Shown here: positions 1 through 8,926 of the stretch, one piece after another
How the letters are laid out: the number at the start of each line of letters is the position of its first letter
Numbering within the stretch: position 1 is the first letter of the stretch
Source of the DNA: Xylaria sp. FL1777
Lineage: Eukaryota; Ascomycota; Sordariomycetes; Xylariales; Xylariaceae
DNA length: 11,104 bases
Direction of reading: 5' to 3'
NCBI GenBank assembly: GCA_022578965.1
Contig: MU401062.1
Coordinates: 1 to 11,104 of the forward strand
Notes under the pieces: model-generated
What the model was told of the DNA's origin: nothing
The model's database searches: none
What the model saw: only the letters and a program-made list of their open reading frames with translations
Position numbers and translations under genes: made by a program

Positions 1-617
1 TTTTTTAAGCTTTAGTTTTATTAAATATTTACTATAAAACTAAAGATATATTAACTATTATATTTAACCTTTAATGCTTTATACTTTTTATAACACATAA
101 AAAGTGCTTATTTCTTTAATTTATTTTTAAAGTAGCTTTAGCTAATACTTTTTTGCTATAAAAATAAGCAAAGTTTATAGCTTAAAAGCTATATAAAAAC
201 TAAACTACTTAAAGAAAAGCTATATTAATAGCTATATTTAAAAAATACGGCCTATTATTAAAAGTTAGCACAAAAAGCTATTTTAAGCTTAATAGCTTTA
301 AAAAAAGCTTTAATAGCTATTAATTAACTAAACAAAGCAAATTAAACCTTTGCAAAGCTTACAAAAGTTTAAAAATTAATAGCTAAAAATACATAGTTTT
401 AAGTAAAATAACTAAAAACGCAAATATTAAAAAAAGAAATATAACAAAGTATAGCTATAAAAAGTATAATGTAGCACTTTATAACAATAATTATTGTAGT
501 AACCTTTAGCATAAGCTAAAATAAGTGAAAATAGAAGTACTTTTAACTTTAATAGCTTTAATTAGCTGTTATACTTTTGCTTAGTGGCTTTAGCAAGTAA
601 TGTTGCTAAAACGCTAA
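1..617. other. Gene-free AT-rich left flank
   Basis: No open frame of useful length, RNA gene or recognisable domain was seen on either strand. The surviving G and C sit mostly in GC dinucleotides (AGCT, TAGC, TGCT), the residue pattern also seen inside the mutated retrotransposon. This stretch has therefore probably passed through the same C-to-T process, perhaps as an older repeat. Its original identity cannot be recovered by eye. Confidence 0.6.
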
Positions 618-1090
618 CTAAAGGGATATATAAACCTAGCTATATAAACCCCTTTATATAAACCTAGCTATACAAACCTAGCTTTATAAACCTAGCTTTA
701 TAGACCTAGCTATATAAACTCTTATATAAACCCCTTTATATAAACCTAGTTGTATAAACTTAGCTATATAAACCTTTATATGGACTTAGCTATATAAACT
801 GTTTTATACGAACTTTTCCATAAACGGATCTATATAGCTAGGTTTATATAAAAGGGTTTATATAAAAGGGTCTATACGGAAAAGTTTATATAAAAAGGTT
901 TATATAAAAAGGTTTATATAAAAGTCCGTATAGCTAAGTTCGTATAGCTAGGTTTATATAAAGGGGTTTATATAAAAGTTTATATAGCTAGGTTTATAAA
1001 GCTAGGTTTATAAAGCTAGGTTTATATAGCTAAGTTTATATAAAGGGGTTTATATAGCTAGGTTTATATAGCTAGGTTTATATATAAAAG
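618..1090. repeat. Inverted array of short tandem repeats
   Basis: The left half (about 635-830) is built from units such as CCTAGCTATATAAA and CCCCTTTATATAAA. The right half (about 841-1062) carries the reverse complements (TTTATATAGCTAGG, TTTATATAAAGGGG) in mirrored order. The outermost arms 635-666 and 1031-1062 match at 31 of 32 positions when one is reverse-complemented. The whole forms a large imperfect palindrome centred near 848. Unlike its surroundings it keeps CCCC/GGGG runs and a few CpG, so it either escaped the mutation process or expanded after it. No function is known; many TATATAAA strings are a by-product of the unit. It could be a satellite-like block or a hairpin-forming fragile site. 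Confidence 0.85.
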
Positions 1091-1706
1091 CTATTATATA
1101 AAAGCTATTGCAAATTATCTTAAGTGCTTTAAACCAAAATAGTTTTTGCGTTTATACCTCTTTAGCTATATTACCCCTTTATTAATTATAACCTTTTTTA
1201 CCTTTTTTAACATAAACTTAGAATTTTAGTTTAAAGCAACTATGTTAATTTTTTTGCTTATGTTTTTATTTAAAAAACAACAAACTATAATTTATTTACG
1301 TAATAACTTTAAATCTATTTAAAGTTATATTTAATTAATTAATTATTATATTTTACATATAGTTATATTTTTTTTGTATTTTTTTAACGCTTGGTTTTTA
1401 TTACATTATATATTATAGATTCTTTAACTAAAATATTGTTTTTTTTACTATTGTTTTTTCTGCAATTACTTTGCTTGCTTATATAATTTATTATATTAAC
1501 GTTTATATTACTTTTTATATTTAAATTAATTAACTTTTTTAATACTACTTTTATTGCTTTTAACTTTAAAAATAATTTTAATTATAAAAGCAATAACTTA
1601 AACAAAAAATCTAATTTTGTATGCTAGCAATAAGTTATAATAAATATATAAAAGTATTAATATTATAATTGTAATTAAAGCTATAATTTTTGTTGGTTTT
1701 TAAAGA
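1091..1706. other. Gene-free AT-rich stretch before the element
   Basis: This sequence between the inverted array and the retrotransposon target site contains no readable frame or recognisable element. It is the pre-insertion target region and continues directly across the target duplication into the sequence after 9448. Confidence 0.6.
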
Positions 1707-1711
1707 AATAG
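1707..1711. repeat. Target-site duplication, left copy (AATAG)
   Basis: The 5-bp AATAG directly before the left LTR is repeated exactly at 9444-9448 directly after the right LTR. Five bases is the usual duplication made by Ty3/gypsy integrases. The match actually extends to AAATAG, but five bases fits equal LTR lengths and the expected mutated LTR termini. Confidence 0.85.
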
Positions 1712-2228
1712 TATAACGGACCTATTATATATTAATATAACAAGTTCGCCCTTAGGGTCTTAATTTGCAAATAACAATAAAATCCTTAATAGTGGTTTAT
1801 TAAAGAAGTTTTTAAGGTACTTTTATTACTATGCATTAATAAAAGTCTTAAAAGATTAAAAGTAATAAGTATATTAATGCTTAGCAGTTATAAAAAAATT
1901 AATAGCTAAAAAGCTAAAAACTAAATAAATAACTAAATATAAAAAATACATAATTATATAAACAAAAAAAACAGTAGTAATAATTTATAAATGTTGCTTT
2001 TTTTAATAAACTTAACGCTATATTGTTTTAAGTTTAAAGCTTAATAAACTTAATGCTTAAGTTTATTAAATTTAAAGCTTAATAAACTTAATGCTTAAGT
2101 TTATTAAGTTTATTTATTAAACTTTTATAGTAGTTTAAATATATATCTTTTTAATAAATAAAACTTTTTTTACGTATGCTTTTTTTATACTTAGCTTTTA
2201 ATTAGCTTAGTTAGCTTATTTTATCATA
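1712..2228 (-). repeat. 3' LTR of the retrotransposon
   Basis: This 517-bp direct repeat of 8927-9443 aligns without any gap. By hand count the copies differ at about 57 transitions and 2 transversions, including a C/A difference near the end (2225 versus 9440). Its outer left side keeps G+C (CGGACC, CGCCC, AGGG), while its inner right side is almost fully converted. It contains a 38-bp tandem duplication and a small palindrome. In the element's own direction this is the downstream LTR. Confidence 0.96.
2033..2108. repeat. 38-bp tandem duplication inside the LTR, with palindrome
   Basis: Two 38-bp units start at 2033 and 2071 with TTTAAAGCTTAATAAACTTA. Within the second unit, 2081-2105 forms a near-perfect palindrome with 11-base arms (AATAAACTTAA / TTAAGTTTATT) around a 3-base centre. 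The same structure lies at the same offset in the other LTR, so it was present in the active element. It may be a regulatory or RNA-hairpin element of the LTR; this is inference. Confidence 0.8.
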
Positions 2229-2243
2229 TTATTTTTTTTTTTT
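2229..2243 (-). other. Degraded polypurine tract
   Basis: On the minus strand this reads twelve A followed by TAA, directly abutting the start of the 3' LTR. That is where the primer for plus-strand DNA synthesis must lie. A tract of A and G would become all A under G-to-A change, which explains its present form. It supports the minus-strand orientation of the element. Confidence 0.65.
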
Positions 2244-2857
2244 ATAATTGTTATTTTAATAATTTTATATTTCCTTTTTTATAAGTTTTTTTTTTTTATT
2301 TTCTGTTTTTTGTTTTTTATGCTTATTATGTTTAGTAAAGTTTCTAAAAAACTTTACTTGTTACGTTTTAAACAAAAAGCTTAACAAAACTTTGCTTTGT
2401 TTTTTTTTATTAAACTAAAATTAATTAAAATAGCTTTATGCTTTTGCTGCAATTATTATAGCACAAAATATTTAATATTAAAATTTAATTCTAATTAATA
2501 TATTAAATATATTATAATTAAACAAATAAATTGTAACGCTAAAAATTTGTTTTTAAAGCAAATATAACAGCTTATTTTTTAGTACAAAAAGCTAAAAAAT
2601 AAATTAAACTTACTAATAAAAAAGCATAAAAAAATAAGTACAAAAATTTGCTATTTTAAACAACAAAAAAAATTATAGTAAAAAAAAATAATTGTTACTA
2701 TAGCTTATAGTTTAAGTAATTTAAAAAAGCTTAAGCAAATTAAAGCAAAAAAATGCTATATAGCTAAAAAAACAAAAATAGCATATTAAAGCAGCATAGC
2801 TATTGCTAGTTATTTTTCTAAAGTTTAATTAAAACGTACTAAATGCTTTATTTAAAG
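2244..2857. other. Region between pol and 3' LTR, possible antisense coding remnant
   Basis: This is about 600 bp between the end of the polyprotein and the polypurine tract. Here strand composition flips: about 2520-2850 is A-rich on the plus strand, whereas pol and gag are A-rich on the minus strand. Read on the plus strand in the frame with a codon at 2582, about 2531-2850 gives a long Lys/Gln-rich quasi-frame (for example VQKAKK, KSLSKLKQKNAI, LKKTKIAY). Most of its interruptions are TAA or TAG, which could be former Gln codons. I do not recognise the family. It could be an extra antisense gene of the element, a nested transposon fragment, or chance in low-complexity sequence. Confidence 0.35.
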
Positions 2858-2884
2858 TTAATTTTTTTTTTTTAGCTTTAGTTA

Positions 2885-3060
2885 GTTAAAGTATTAACAG
2901 TAAAACTAGTTTATAATTATTTTAGCAATTTTTAAGTGTTTTTTAAGTTTTTAAATATTATTAATATATAAATATTTTTTTTATTTAATAAAATACTTAA
3001 TATTATTATTGTTTTAACAAGAATTTAATATATTTTTAATTTTATAAATATTTTAATCTG
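2885..3060 (-). other. Chromodomain remnant at the integrase C terminus
   Basis: At 3026-3052 the frame reads NIYKIKNIL, where chromodomains have EYEVEKIL. At 2972-2998 it reads KYFIK*KKY for the family's KYLVKWKGY, with the Trp codon now a stop at 2981-2983. NNI*KL follows for DNTWEP, the second Trp being the stop at 2951-2953. The tail KHLKIAKII fits the usual closing helix (HLKNA...). Chromodomains of chromoviruses direct insertion to methylated histone H3 chromatin (family knowledge). Both Trp of these motifs and the Tyr/Trp cage are damaged, so the domain is dead. Confidence 0.85.
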
Positions 3061-3118
3061 TTTTTATTTTTAGTTATATTTTAATAAATATTCTAATAAA
3101 TGTTAGTTTTAGTAAAAA

Positions 3119-3262
3119 AATATAAAAAACAAAGTAAATTTATATATTTTTTAGTAATAATAGTTTATAATTAATAAATAAAATAACTTCTTTAATTTTA
3201 AAAAGGCTAAGTTTTTTAAATTCTAATTTATTGTTTAGTTATTTTGTTTTAATTTAAAAAAT
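3119..3262 (-). other. GPY/F module of integrase
   Basis: The frame reads KLSLFKIKEVI with SLF at 3200-3208 in the place of GPF. NYKL.LPK-like residues follow, then IYFVFY at 3122-3139 for the family's IHPVFH. Upstream, ENKVYLL (about 3283-3303) matches the GDKVYL motif. This small domain follows the integrase core in Ty3/gypsy elements and precedes the chromodomain here. Gly-to-Ser, Pro-to-Leu and His-to-Tyr changes are all single transitions. Confidence 0.8.
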
Positions 3263-3299
3263 ATTAATGTTTATATTTTATTTTTGTTATAGCAAATAA

Positions 3300-4400
3300 A
3301 CTTTGTTTTCTTTTTTAAAAGTTAGTTCTTTAGTTTATTTTTTATTATAATATATTAACATTTATTATTATAAAAACTAAAAATATAGTTATAGTTTAGC
3401 TTATAGCATTTTAATTTCTATTATAATAGTTTTTGCTTAAAGTGCTATAATTAAAATAGCAAATGCTTTTATTAATATTTTTTTTTATTTTTTAATAGTT
3501 GCTTATTATTTATAAATAGCTTTATATAAAAATATGTTTATATTTTTATTTATTAATATATTATATAAGATTTATGCTATTAGTAATAGTTTTACTTAAT
3601 TATTTTATTAATAATTAATATAACTTTATAAATACTGTTTTAATATTTAGTTTAATTTTTTTGTTTATTTATTAATTTATAAATAATAAGCAGTTAAAAA
3701 CTTTAGTTTAATACTAATAAGTTTAAAAAAACTAGTTTTAAACTTAAAAATAAATAGTTTATTTTAGTTTAAAACAATTTTTTTTAGTAGCTTATGTTTA
3801 TTTAAATATTAGCATATAAAAGCATATATAAGTTGTTTAATTGTTATATTTTCTTTAAACAGTAAAAAATAAGCATACTTAATAAGTTTATTAATAATAA
3901 CTTATATTTTATTATATTATATTTTTATAACTAAATTAGTTAATAAAAATAATATTATAATAAAATTTTAAGTAATAATATGCTATGTTTATTTAAATAT
4001 TTATATAAGTTATAGTAGTTTATAAAGCTTATATTAAGCTACTTTAGCTTTATTATAAATGTTGCACTTTTTTATAATAAATTTAATTATATTTTATAGT
4101 TTTAAAAAATTGTACTTTTTTTATAATTGTTAAATTATTTTTGTTGCTTTTTAATGTTTATATAATAAATATTTATAAAATTCCTTAATAAACTTATTTT
4201 ATAAAAATTCTAATAAATAAACCTTATATTTATATATTAGCTTATTATTTTTTAATTTTTTATATTTTTGTAGTTATATTAACTTTTTTAAGTTATAAGC
4301 TTATTATAGCTATATATTCGTAAAGTTTTTAAGTATAATTTTAACTTTTAAGCTTTTATTTTTTTAAAAATATAATACTTAAATATTTTTTTTTAGAACT
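3300..4400 (-). other. Integrase remnant, HHCC zinc region and DD35E core
   Basis: Integrase would join the cDNA to the host chromosome. In the HHCC region the first His is Tyr (4175-4177), the second His is kept (4154-4156), the first Cys is kept (4064-4066) and the second is Tyr (4055-4057); the H-x6-H, x29 and C-x2-C spacings fit the family. In the core, the catalytic Asp residues are Asn at 3965-3967 (NFI for DFI) and 3767-3769 (IVLN* for IVSDR), and the Glu is Lys at 3659-3661 (TKKLN* for TERLNQ). Exactly 35 residues lie between the second and third. LTAYYL* at about 3677-3697 stands where STAYHPQ is expected, and ILKQYL*SYINY follows. The frame is continuous across about 3000-4480 with no indel. 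Confidence 0.93.
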
Positions 4401-4489
4401 TTAAATCCTTTTTAACTTTATTAACTAAATATGTTTGCTTAAATATTTTCTTTTTTTTTAATATAACATATTTTAAAGTTAAACTTAAA

Positions 4490-4790
4490 AAAAAAACTAT
4501 TTAATTTTTATGTTGTTTAATAATCTTTTATATAGTTATAAATTTTGTTAAGTTTTAATAATTTAAATAAATCTTAATTAGTTTTATAGTTCTTATAAAA
4601 AACAGTTTTTACTTTTTAAGTGCTATAATAATTATAAGCAGTTTTTTATTATATATAAAGTATTATAATACTACGTTTTATAATGCTTTAAAGTAATAAG
4701 CTACTAAGTGCTATTTTTTGTTGTTTTTTAATTGTTTTAAAACTTTTATAATTATATTATTTAAAGCATTTATTTTTAGCTTTTTTTTTT
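4490..4790 (-). other. RNase H remnant
   Basis: This domain degrades the RNA strand during reverse transcription. INAL stands where TDAS carries the first catalytic Asp, which is now Asn at 4768-4770. Then come HLVAYYFKAL (family HPVAYYSKAL), YNKKLLIIIIA (family YDKELLAI), a W-to-stop in the KW position, NLTKFITI and finally QHKN* for the QxRW motif. The frame is shared with the RT palm and changes only at the A-run 4487-4496, just as the next motif (FLSKFNFKI-like, ahead of ADALSRR) begins. Confidence 0.9.
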
Positions 4791-4799
4791 TTTATAAAT

Positions 4800-5560
4800 T
4801 AGGTAGTTTAACTATAAAGTTAAAAATAACTTTTAGTTTTAATTTTTTAAAAGCTTTTTAAGCTTTTTTTAAAATTAAAAAAGATTTTTTTTTGTATTTT
4901 TTCTTTATATACTTTATAAAATAAAATGCTATTTTTTTAAAGTTTTAAATTAACATTTAAACATAGTTTAAAAATCTTAATGCTTATTATATATTTATAA
5001 TAATAGCTAAGTTAAATATTTTTTAGTTTTATATTATATTAATTTTTAACTATTAAATTTATATTTGTTTTAAAGTAATTATAAATCTTAAAAAGTTAAT
5101 TTTTTATATATGCTATATATACTTTTTTATATTAAGTTATAATTCTGCTTATTTAAATATTTTTAATATTTAAGTTATGTATTTCTTATGTTTTTTTAGT
5201 GTTTTAAAGTAAATTAAAATATTATTTAAGTAAATAAACATAAATTTGTTTAAAAACTTTTATAAAATCATTATTATTATATATTAAAAGCTAGCTAATA
5301 CGTTTTATAGTTTTTATAGTATAACTATATACTTATATAATTTATATACTATTTATATAATAGTTTTTTATTTTTTTTTTTAGTTATTTTAATAGCATAA
5401 TATTTATTTAAAATATTAATTACTATAAACTATTCTGCTTAGCTAATGTTTTTTTTTATAATTACTAGCAAAATAAAAAAATATTTATTTGTAATAATAA
5501 TTACGTTTAATAGTTAATAATTAACTATTATTTATTATATTAATCTTTTTTTTTTATTAA
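4800..5560 (-). other. Reverse transcriptase remnant
   Basis: The RT copies element RNA into DNA. From N to C terminus I read: KKKD (5543-5554); IINY* for the DYR motif; IS*AE*F followed by VINI with the first catalytic Asp as Asn at 5415-5417; *KTII* for WKTAFR; YKLYKYIVIL for YGLYEYLVMP; NVLASF* for NAPASFQ; and FIYLNNILIYFKTL, the active-site YLDD box, now YLNN at 5221-5232. The thumb follows (INFLRFII for FLGFII, near 5080; LRFLNY, near 4960). These are classic Ty3/gypsy signatures. All three catalytic Asp are Asn. Confidence 0.95.
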
Positions 5561-5600
5561 TTAGTTATTTTTTATTTTTTATTTTAAGTACTAGTACTAT

Positions 5601-7679
5601 AAAATATTTAACAAATAACTAAAACTTTTTTAAGAATTTCTTTGTTAAGTTTTTTTAAATATATTTTTATAAAACATTTGTTTTATTTAAGCTTATATAA
5701 TATACTTAATAAAGCTTTAGTTAACATTTTTTTTTAATAAAAATATAATAGTTTTATAAGCTATATTTAAAAAGTTCTTTTTTTTTTTTTTTTTTAAATA
5801 GTTTATAAAATTTATAATATATTTTTAGTATTTTGTTTAAAATTTCTTGTGCAATTTTTCTAATTTTCTTGCTTTATTTTTTGCTTTTTTAATTAATAGC
5901 TTTTGCTTTTTATTAAATTAAAAAGTCGCTAGTTTTTAGCTATAATATTCTTAAAATAATGTTATAATTAAATATATTAGCAATATTTAATACAATTTGC
6001 TTTTTATGTTTTTATATAAATATATTAAAAAGTTTAGTTTTTTTAAATATATAATTATTATTATAGCTAAAAGTACTTTTATTAAATCTTTTAATTTTTT
6101 AAAATCTTTGCTTATATTTTTAAAGAATTTTATTTTGTTTTATTACTTTAAGTAAAATTATATTAGCTTATACTTTTAAGTTAATTAAAATATTATACTT
6201 TTTTTTTTAATATATAAATTTAACTTTAAATTAGTTTTATTAGTTATTGCATTAAATTTTATGTAAAGCTTTAGTTTTTTTAATTACTTGCTGCTTTTTT
6301 AATAAATGCTTATTTTATTTTTTAATTTTTTTTTATAAAATATTTAAATGTTTGTTTTATTTAGTACTTTAAATATTATTATATTTTGTTTTGTTTTTGC
6401 TTTTAGTTAAGCTTTAAATTGTGGGTTTTAAGCTTTTTTGCTTTTAGCAACTATTTTTTAATATAATTATACTTTAATTAGCTAATAATATTTATAGCAG
6501 TTATTTTTATATTTTGTTAAAGTAATATTATAAGTGCAGTTAAAATTTTTTTTAAATATTATAAATCTTTATAAATCTTTATAATGAACTATAGTTATAA
6601 TTAACTACTTTAATTTATAAAAGTTCTATATTTTTATTTTTGTAATTTGTTTAAAAAACTAATTATTTTTTAATTTATTAAGTAAATATTAATAACAATA
6701 ATATACTATATAATAATTTTATAATATTTTATTATGTTTTAAATTTTTTAAGCATAAAATATTATTATTGTTTTTTATTATAGTTTTATTATAATAATAA
6801 CTTTTAATAATTAATTAAATTATTAGTTTTAGTTTTTAAAACGTATTAGTTTTTGTATTAATTATTAATGCTTTTTTATTTTATTACATTTAAAGCAATT
6901 TAAGCTATAAAAATACTTTATTTATTTTTATTAGTTTTTTCTTTGTAATGTTTTTTATAGCTTTTAATTTTATTTGTTTTTGCTTTAAAGTTTTATAAGT
7001 TTTATTTTTTTAAGTTTATTTAATAATTAAATGTTTTAATAGTTTATAATTAGTTTAATAACTATACTATTTATAATTATAGTTTTGTTTTTTTAAATAT
7101 AACTTTTTTTTAAACTATATTTTAAGCTTTAGTAGTTTAAAGTTTTTATAGTTTTATAAGTTTACTAACTACGTTAATTTATTACTTTTTATTGTTTGCT
7201 ATTTTTAGTTAAACTATTTTTTTAAGTTATATATTAAATAACTTTAATTGTTTATATAGCAAATATATTTTTTTGTAATTTGTTTTAATAACTATAAAGC
7301 TTTTAAATAATATTTATATGCTTATTTATTTTAACTTGTATAAATAAAGCATTTAGATTTATTTAGTATAATATTTTTATTTTAACTTAAAATAGCAACT
7401 TTATATTTTTGCTTTAAAAACATATTTTTTAAATTGCTTTATTGTTTTTTATTGTTTTAAATTTTTATAACTTATATTTTTTTTTTAAGTTAAAAAATCT
7501 TTTCTTTTTTATAGCTTTTTTTTCTGTTTTTTTTTTTAAATTAGTATTATTTTTAAAAGTGTTCTTTTTTTTTATAGTTATAATATTTAACTTTAAACAT
7601 ATTTTAAAGTTATTATTTTTAAACTTTATTAATTTATTTAAATCTTTATTTAATACTTTTTTAAGTATTTTTTTTTTAT
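5601..7679 (-). other. Unresolved gag tail, protease and pol linker region
   Basis: This is about 2.1 kb between readable Gag and readable RT. By position it must hold the Gag C terminus (usually a CCHC zinc knuckle), the aspartic protease and the linker to RT, but I could not place a DSGA/DTGA box or a knuckle. A stop-free stretch in the RT N-terminal frame at about 6010-6118 includes SKDFKKLKDLIKVLL. KICF at about 7416-7427 could be part of a knuckle, but this is not secure. The only long plus-strand open frame here (7442-7711) is Phe/Leu-rich antisense of gag and not a gene. Confidence 0.55.
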
Positions 7680-8710
7680 TTTTTTTAGTTTTTTTAATTT
7701 TAAAGTACTAATTAAATAATCGTTAATTAATTATAATAGCTATATTAATATACATATTAATTTTTGCTAGTTTATTTATTTTATATAGTTTGTTTTAAAC
7801 TTAAGTTTTAAGTTTACTATAAAATAAATAAAATAATATAAGCTTAAGCAATTTTAAAATTGCTACTAATTATTTAAATTTTATAGCATAATTTACTGCT
7901 GCTTTTATTTGTTTTAAGCAATAAAGTGCTTTCTTTATATATTTTACTTTTTAAATATTTTTAAATAATGTTTTTATTTAATTTTTAAACTTAACGTAAT
8001 TTTTAAAAATCTTTTTTATTTTTAGCTTAAAGTTAGTTAATTTATTAGCTTTTAAAAAATCCTTTAAAATAAATTAAAACTATTTTAGTACTTTTTTTAA
8101 TAAAAATTATAAAGTAATTATTACTTTTTAATTTTTTTTTATAATAGTAGTAAAATGCTATTTTAAATAAAGTTTAGCATAAATTAAAAAAGCTTTTATA
8201 TTTATAAATCTATTATAAAGCTTTAAAGCAATAAGTTTAAAACTTTTAATATTTAGCATTTTTAATATTATAAATAATTTTAATAATAAAAGCAGCAGTA
8301 GTAATAAAAAATTAGGTTTTTTATTTTAAGTTATTACTTTAAATATAGCAATAATAAAAATAAGCGTTAAATTTACTAATAATAATATTAACATTAGTTA
8401 TAATATAATTATTTATTTAAAACTTTAACTTATTGTTATAATAGTAATTATTATTACTGCTTTAATTATTATAGCTAGTATTTATGCTAGTTTAAAAGTT
8501 ATAACGCTTAGTATTTAAGCTATTTTTTAAGTTAAAGCAACTAGTTTGCTTTATAGCACTAGCATTAGCATTAATTCTTTTTTATTATTACTGCTTAATT
8601 TTTTTTTTTTTACTACTGCTTTTTTTTTAATAAAAATAACTAATAAAAGTACTAAAGTTTGTTGTTTTAATACGTTGCTAATTTTAAAAGTTTTTAAAAT
8701 TTTTAAACTT
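7680..8710 (-). pseudogene. gag pseudogene (capsid region)
   Basis: This is the structural protein of the retrotransposon particle. The N-terminal part (about 8430-8710) is a low-complexity stretch whose Val, Ile, Leu and stop residues look like mutated Ala, Thr, Pro and Gln. The capsid then shows family-like motifs: FINIKAFLIYAKLYLK (about 8161-8210), F*FILKDFLK (about 8050-8085), IFKNYVKF (about 7985-8015), LFKNI*KVKYIKKALY (about 7921-7970; family LFGDID.VK.AE..L), CLKQIKAAVNYAIKFK*L (about 7865-7920; the LKQ...A..YA..F.QL signature), FYSKLKT and IIIN*RLFN (family I.IDNRLYE). One frame is open across the whole span apart from point stops. The start codon cannot be fixed. Confidence 0.88.
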
Positions 8711-8908
8711 AATTTTTAACTTTTTGTTTTTAATAATATAACTTAAATCTAGTTTATTAGTTATTAAGTAAAGTTTATTTACGTAATGCTATTTAGCATT
8801 TTTGTTTTTTAAATATTTTTTTAGTATACTTTTAAAAGTTTATTTTATAAATCGTTTATTATTTAACTTTTTATACTAATATTTGTTTTTATATATTAAG
8901 TTTTATTA
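8711..8908 (-). other. Untranslated leader of the element
   Basis: This stretch between the 5' LTR/primer site and readable Gag corresponds to the element's leader. It has no convincing frame and no separate feature. The exact Gag start may lie within it. Confidence 0.5.
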
Positions 8909-8926
8909 ATTAAAAAGCTATTAAAG
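8909..8926 (-). other. Position of the primer-binding site (degraded)
   Basis: On the minus strand the 18 bases immediately after the 5' LTR read CTTTAATAGCTTTTTAAT. This is where a tRNA 3' end or other primer must pair. Mutation prevents naming the primer; no intact TGG follows the LTR end. The call rests on position only. Confidence 0.4.

Larger units (their letters stand above)
2858..5600 (-). pseudogene. pol pseudogene: RT, RNase H, integrase, chromodomain
   Basis: This is the dead polyprotein of a Ty3/gypsy chromovirus, read from high to low coordinates. Motif order and spacing follow the family from the RT fingers through RNase H and integrase to the chromodomain. Substitutions are almost all explained by C-to-T on either strand: stops at Gln, Trp and Arg positions, Asp to Asn, His or Cys to Tyr, Ser to Phe or Leu, Pro to Leu. 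The frame shifts by one base at three homopolymers (5449-5457, 5371-5381, 4487-4496), each equivalent to one missing base. Conserved residues run out near 2885 and the last possible stop is at 2858-2860, though the true original stop cannot be told from RIP-made stops. The N-terminal limit at 5600 is only where readable RT begins; protease should lie upstream. Confidence 0.93.

Noticed and set aside
618..1090. CRISPR-like array or telomeric repeat
   Set aside because: Units are contiguous without unique spacers, vary in length, and run in two opposing orientations. The unit is unlike known fungal telomere repeats.
3000..4080. An integrase/chromodomain reading in the RT frame
   Set aside because: That frame gave only loose similarities. 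The neighbouring frame gave complete motif series with exact spacing, so the first reading was dropped.
7442..7711. The longest plus-strand open frame, 89 residues, rich in Phe, Leu and Ile
   Set aside because: It lies antisense to the gag region, is made of T-runs, and has no domain. The membrane-protein look is an artefact of poly-T sequence.
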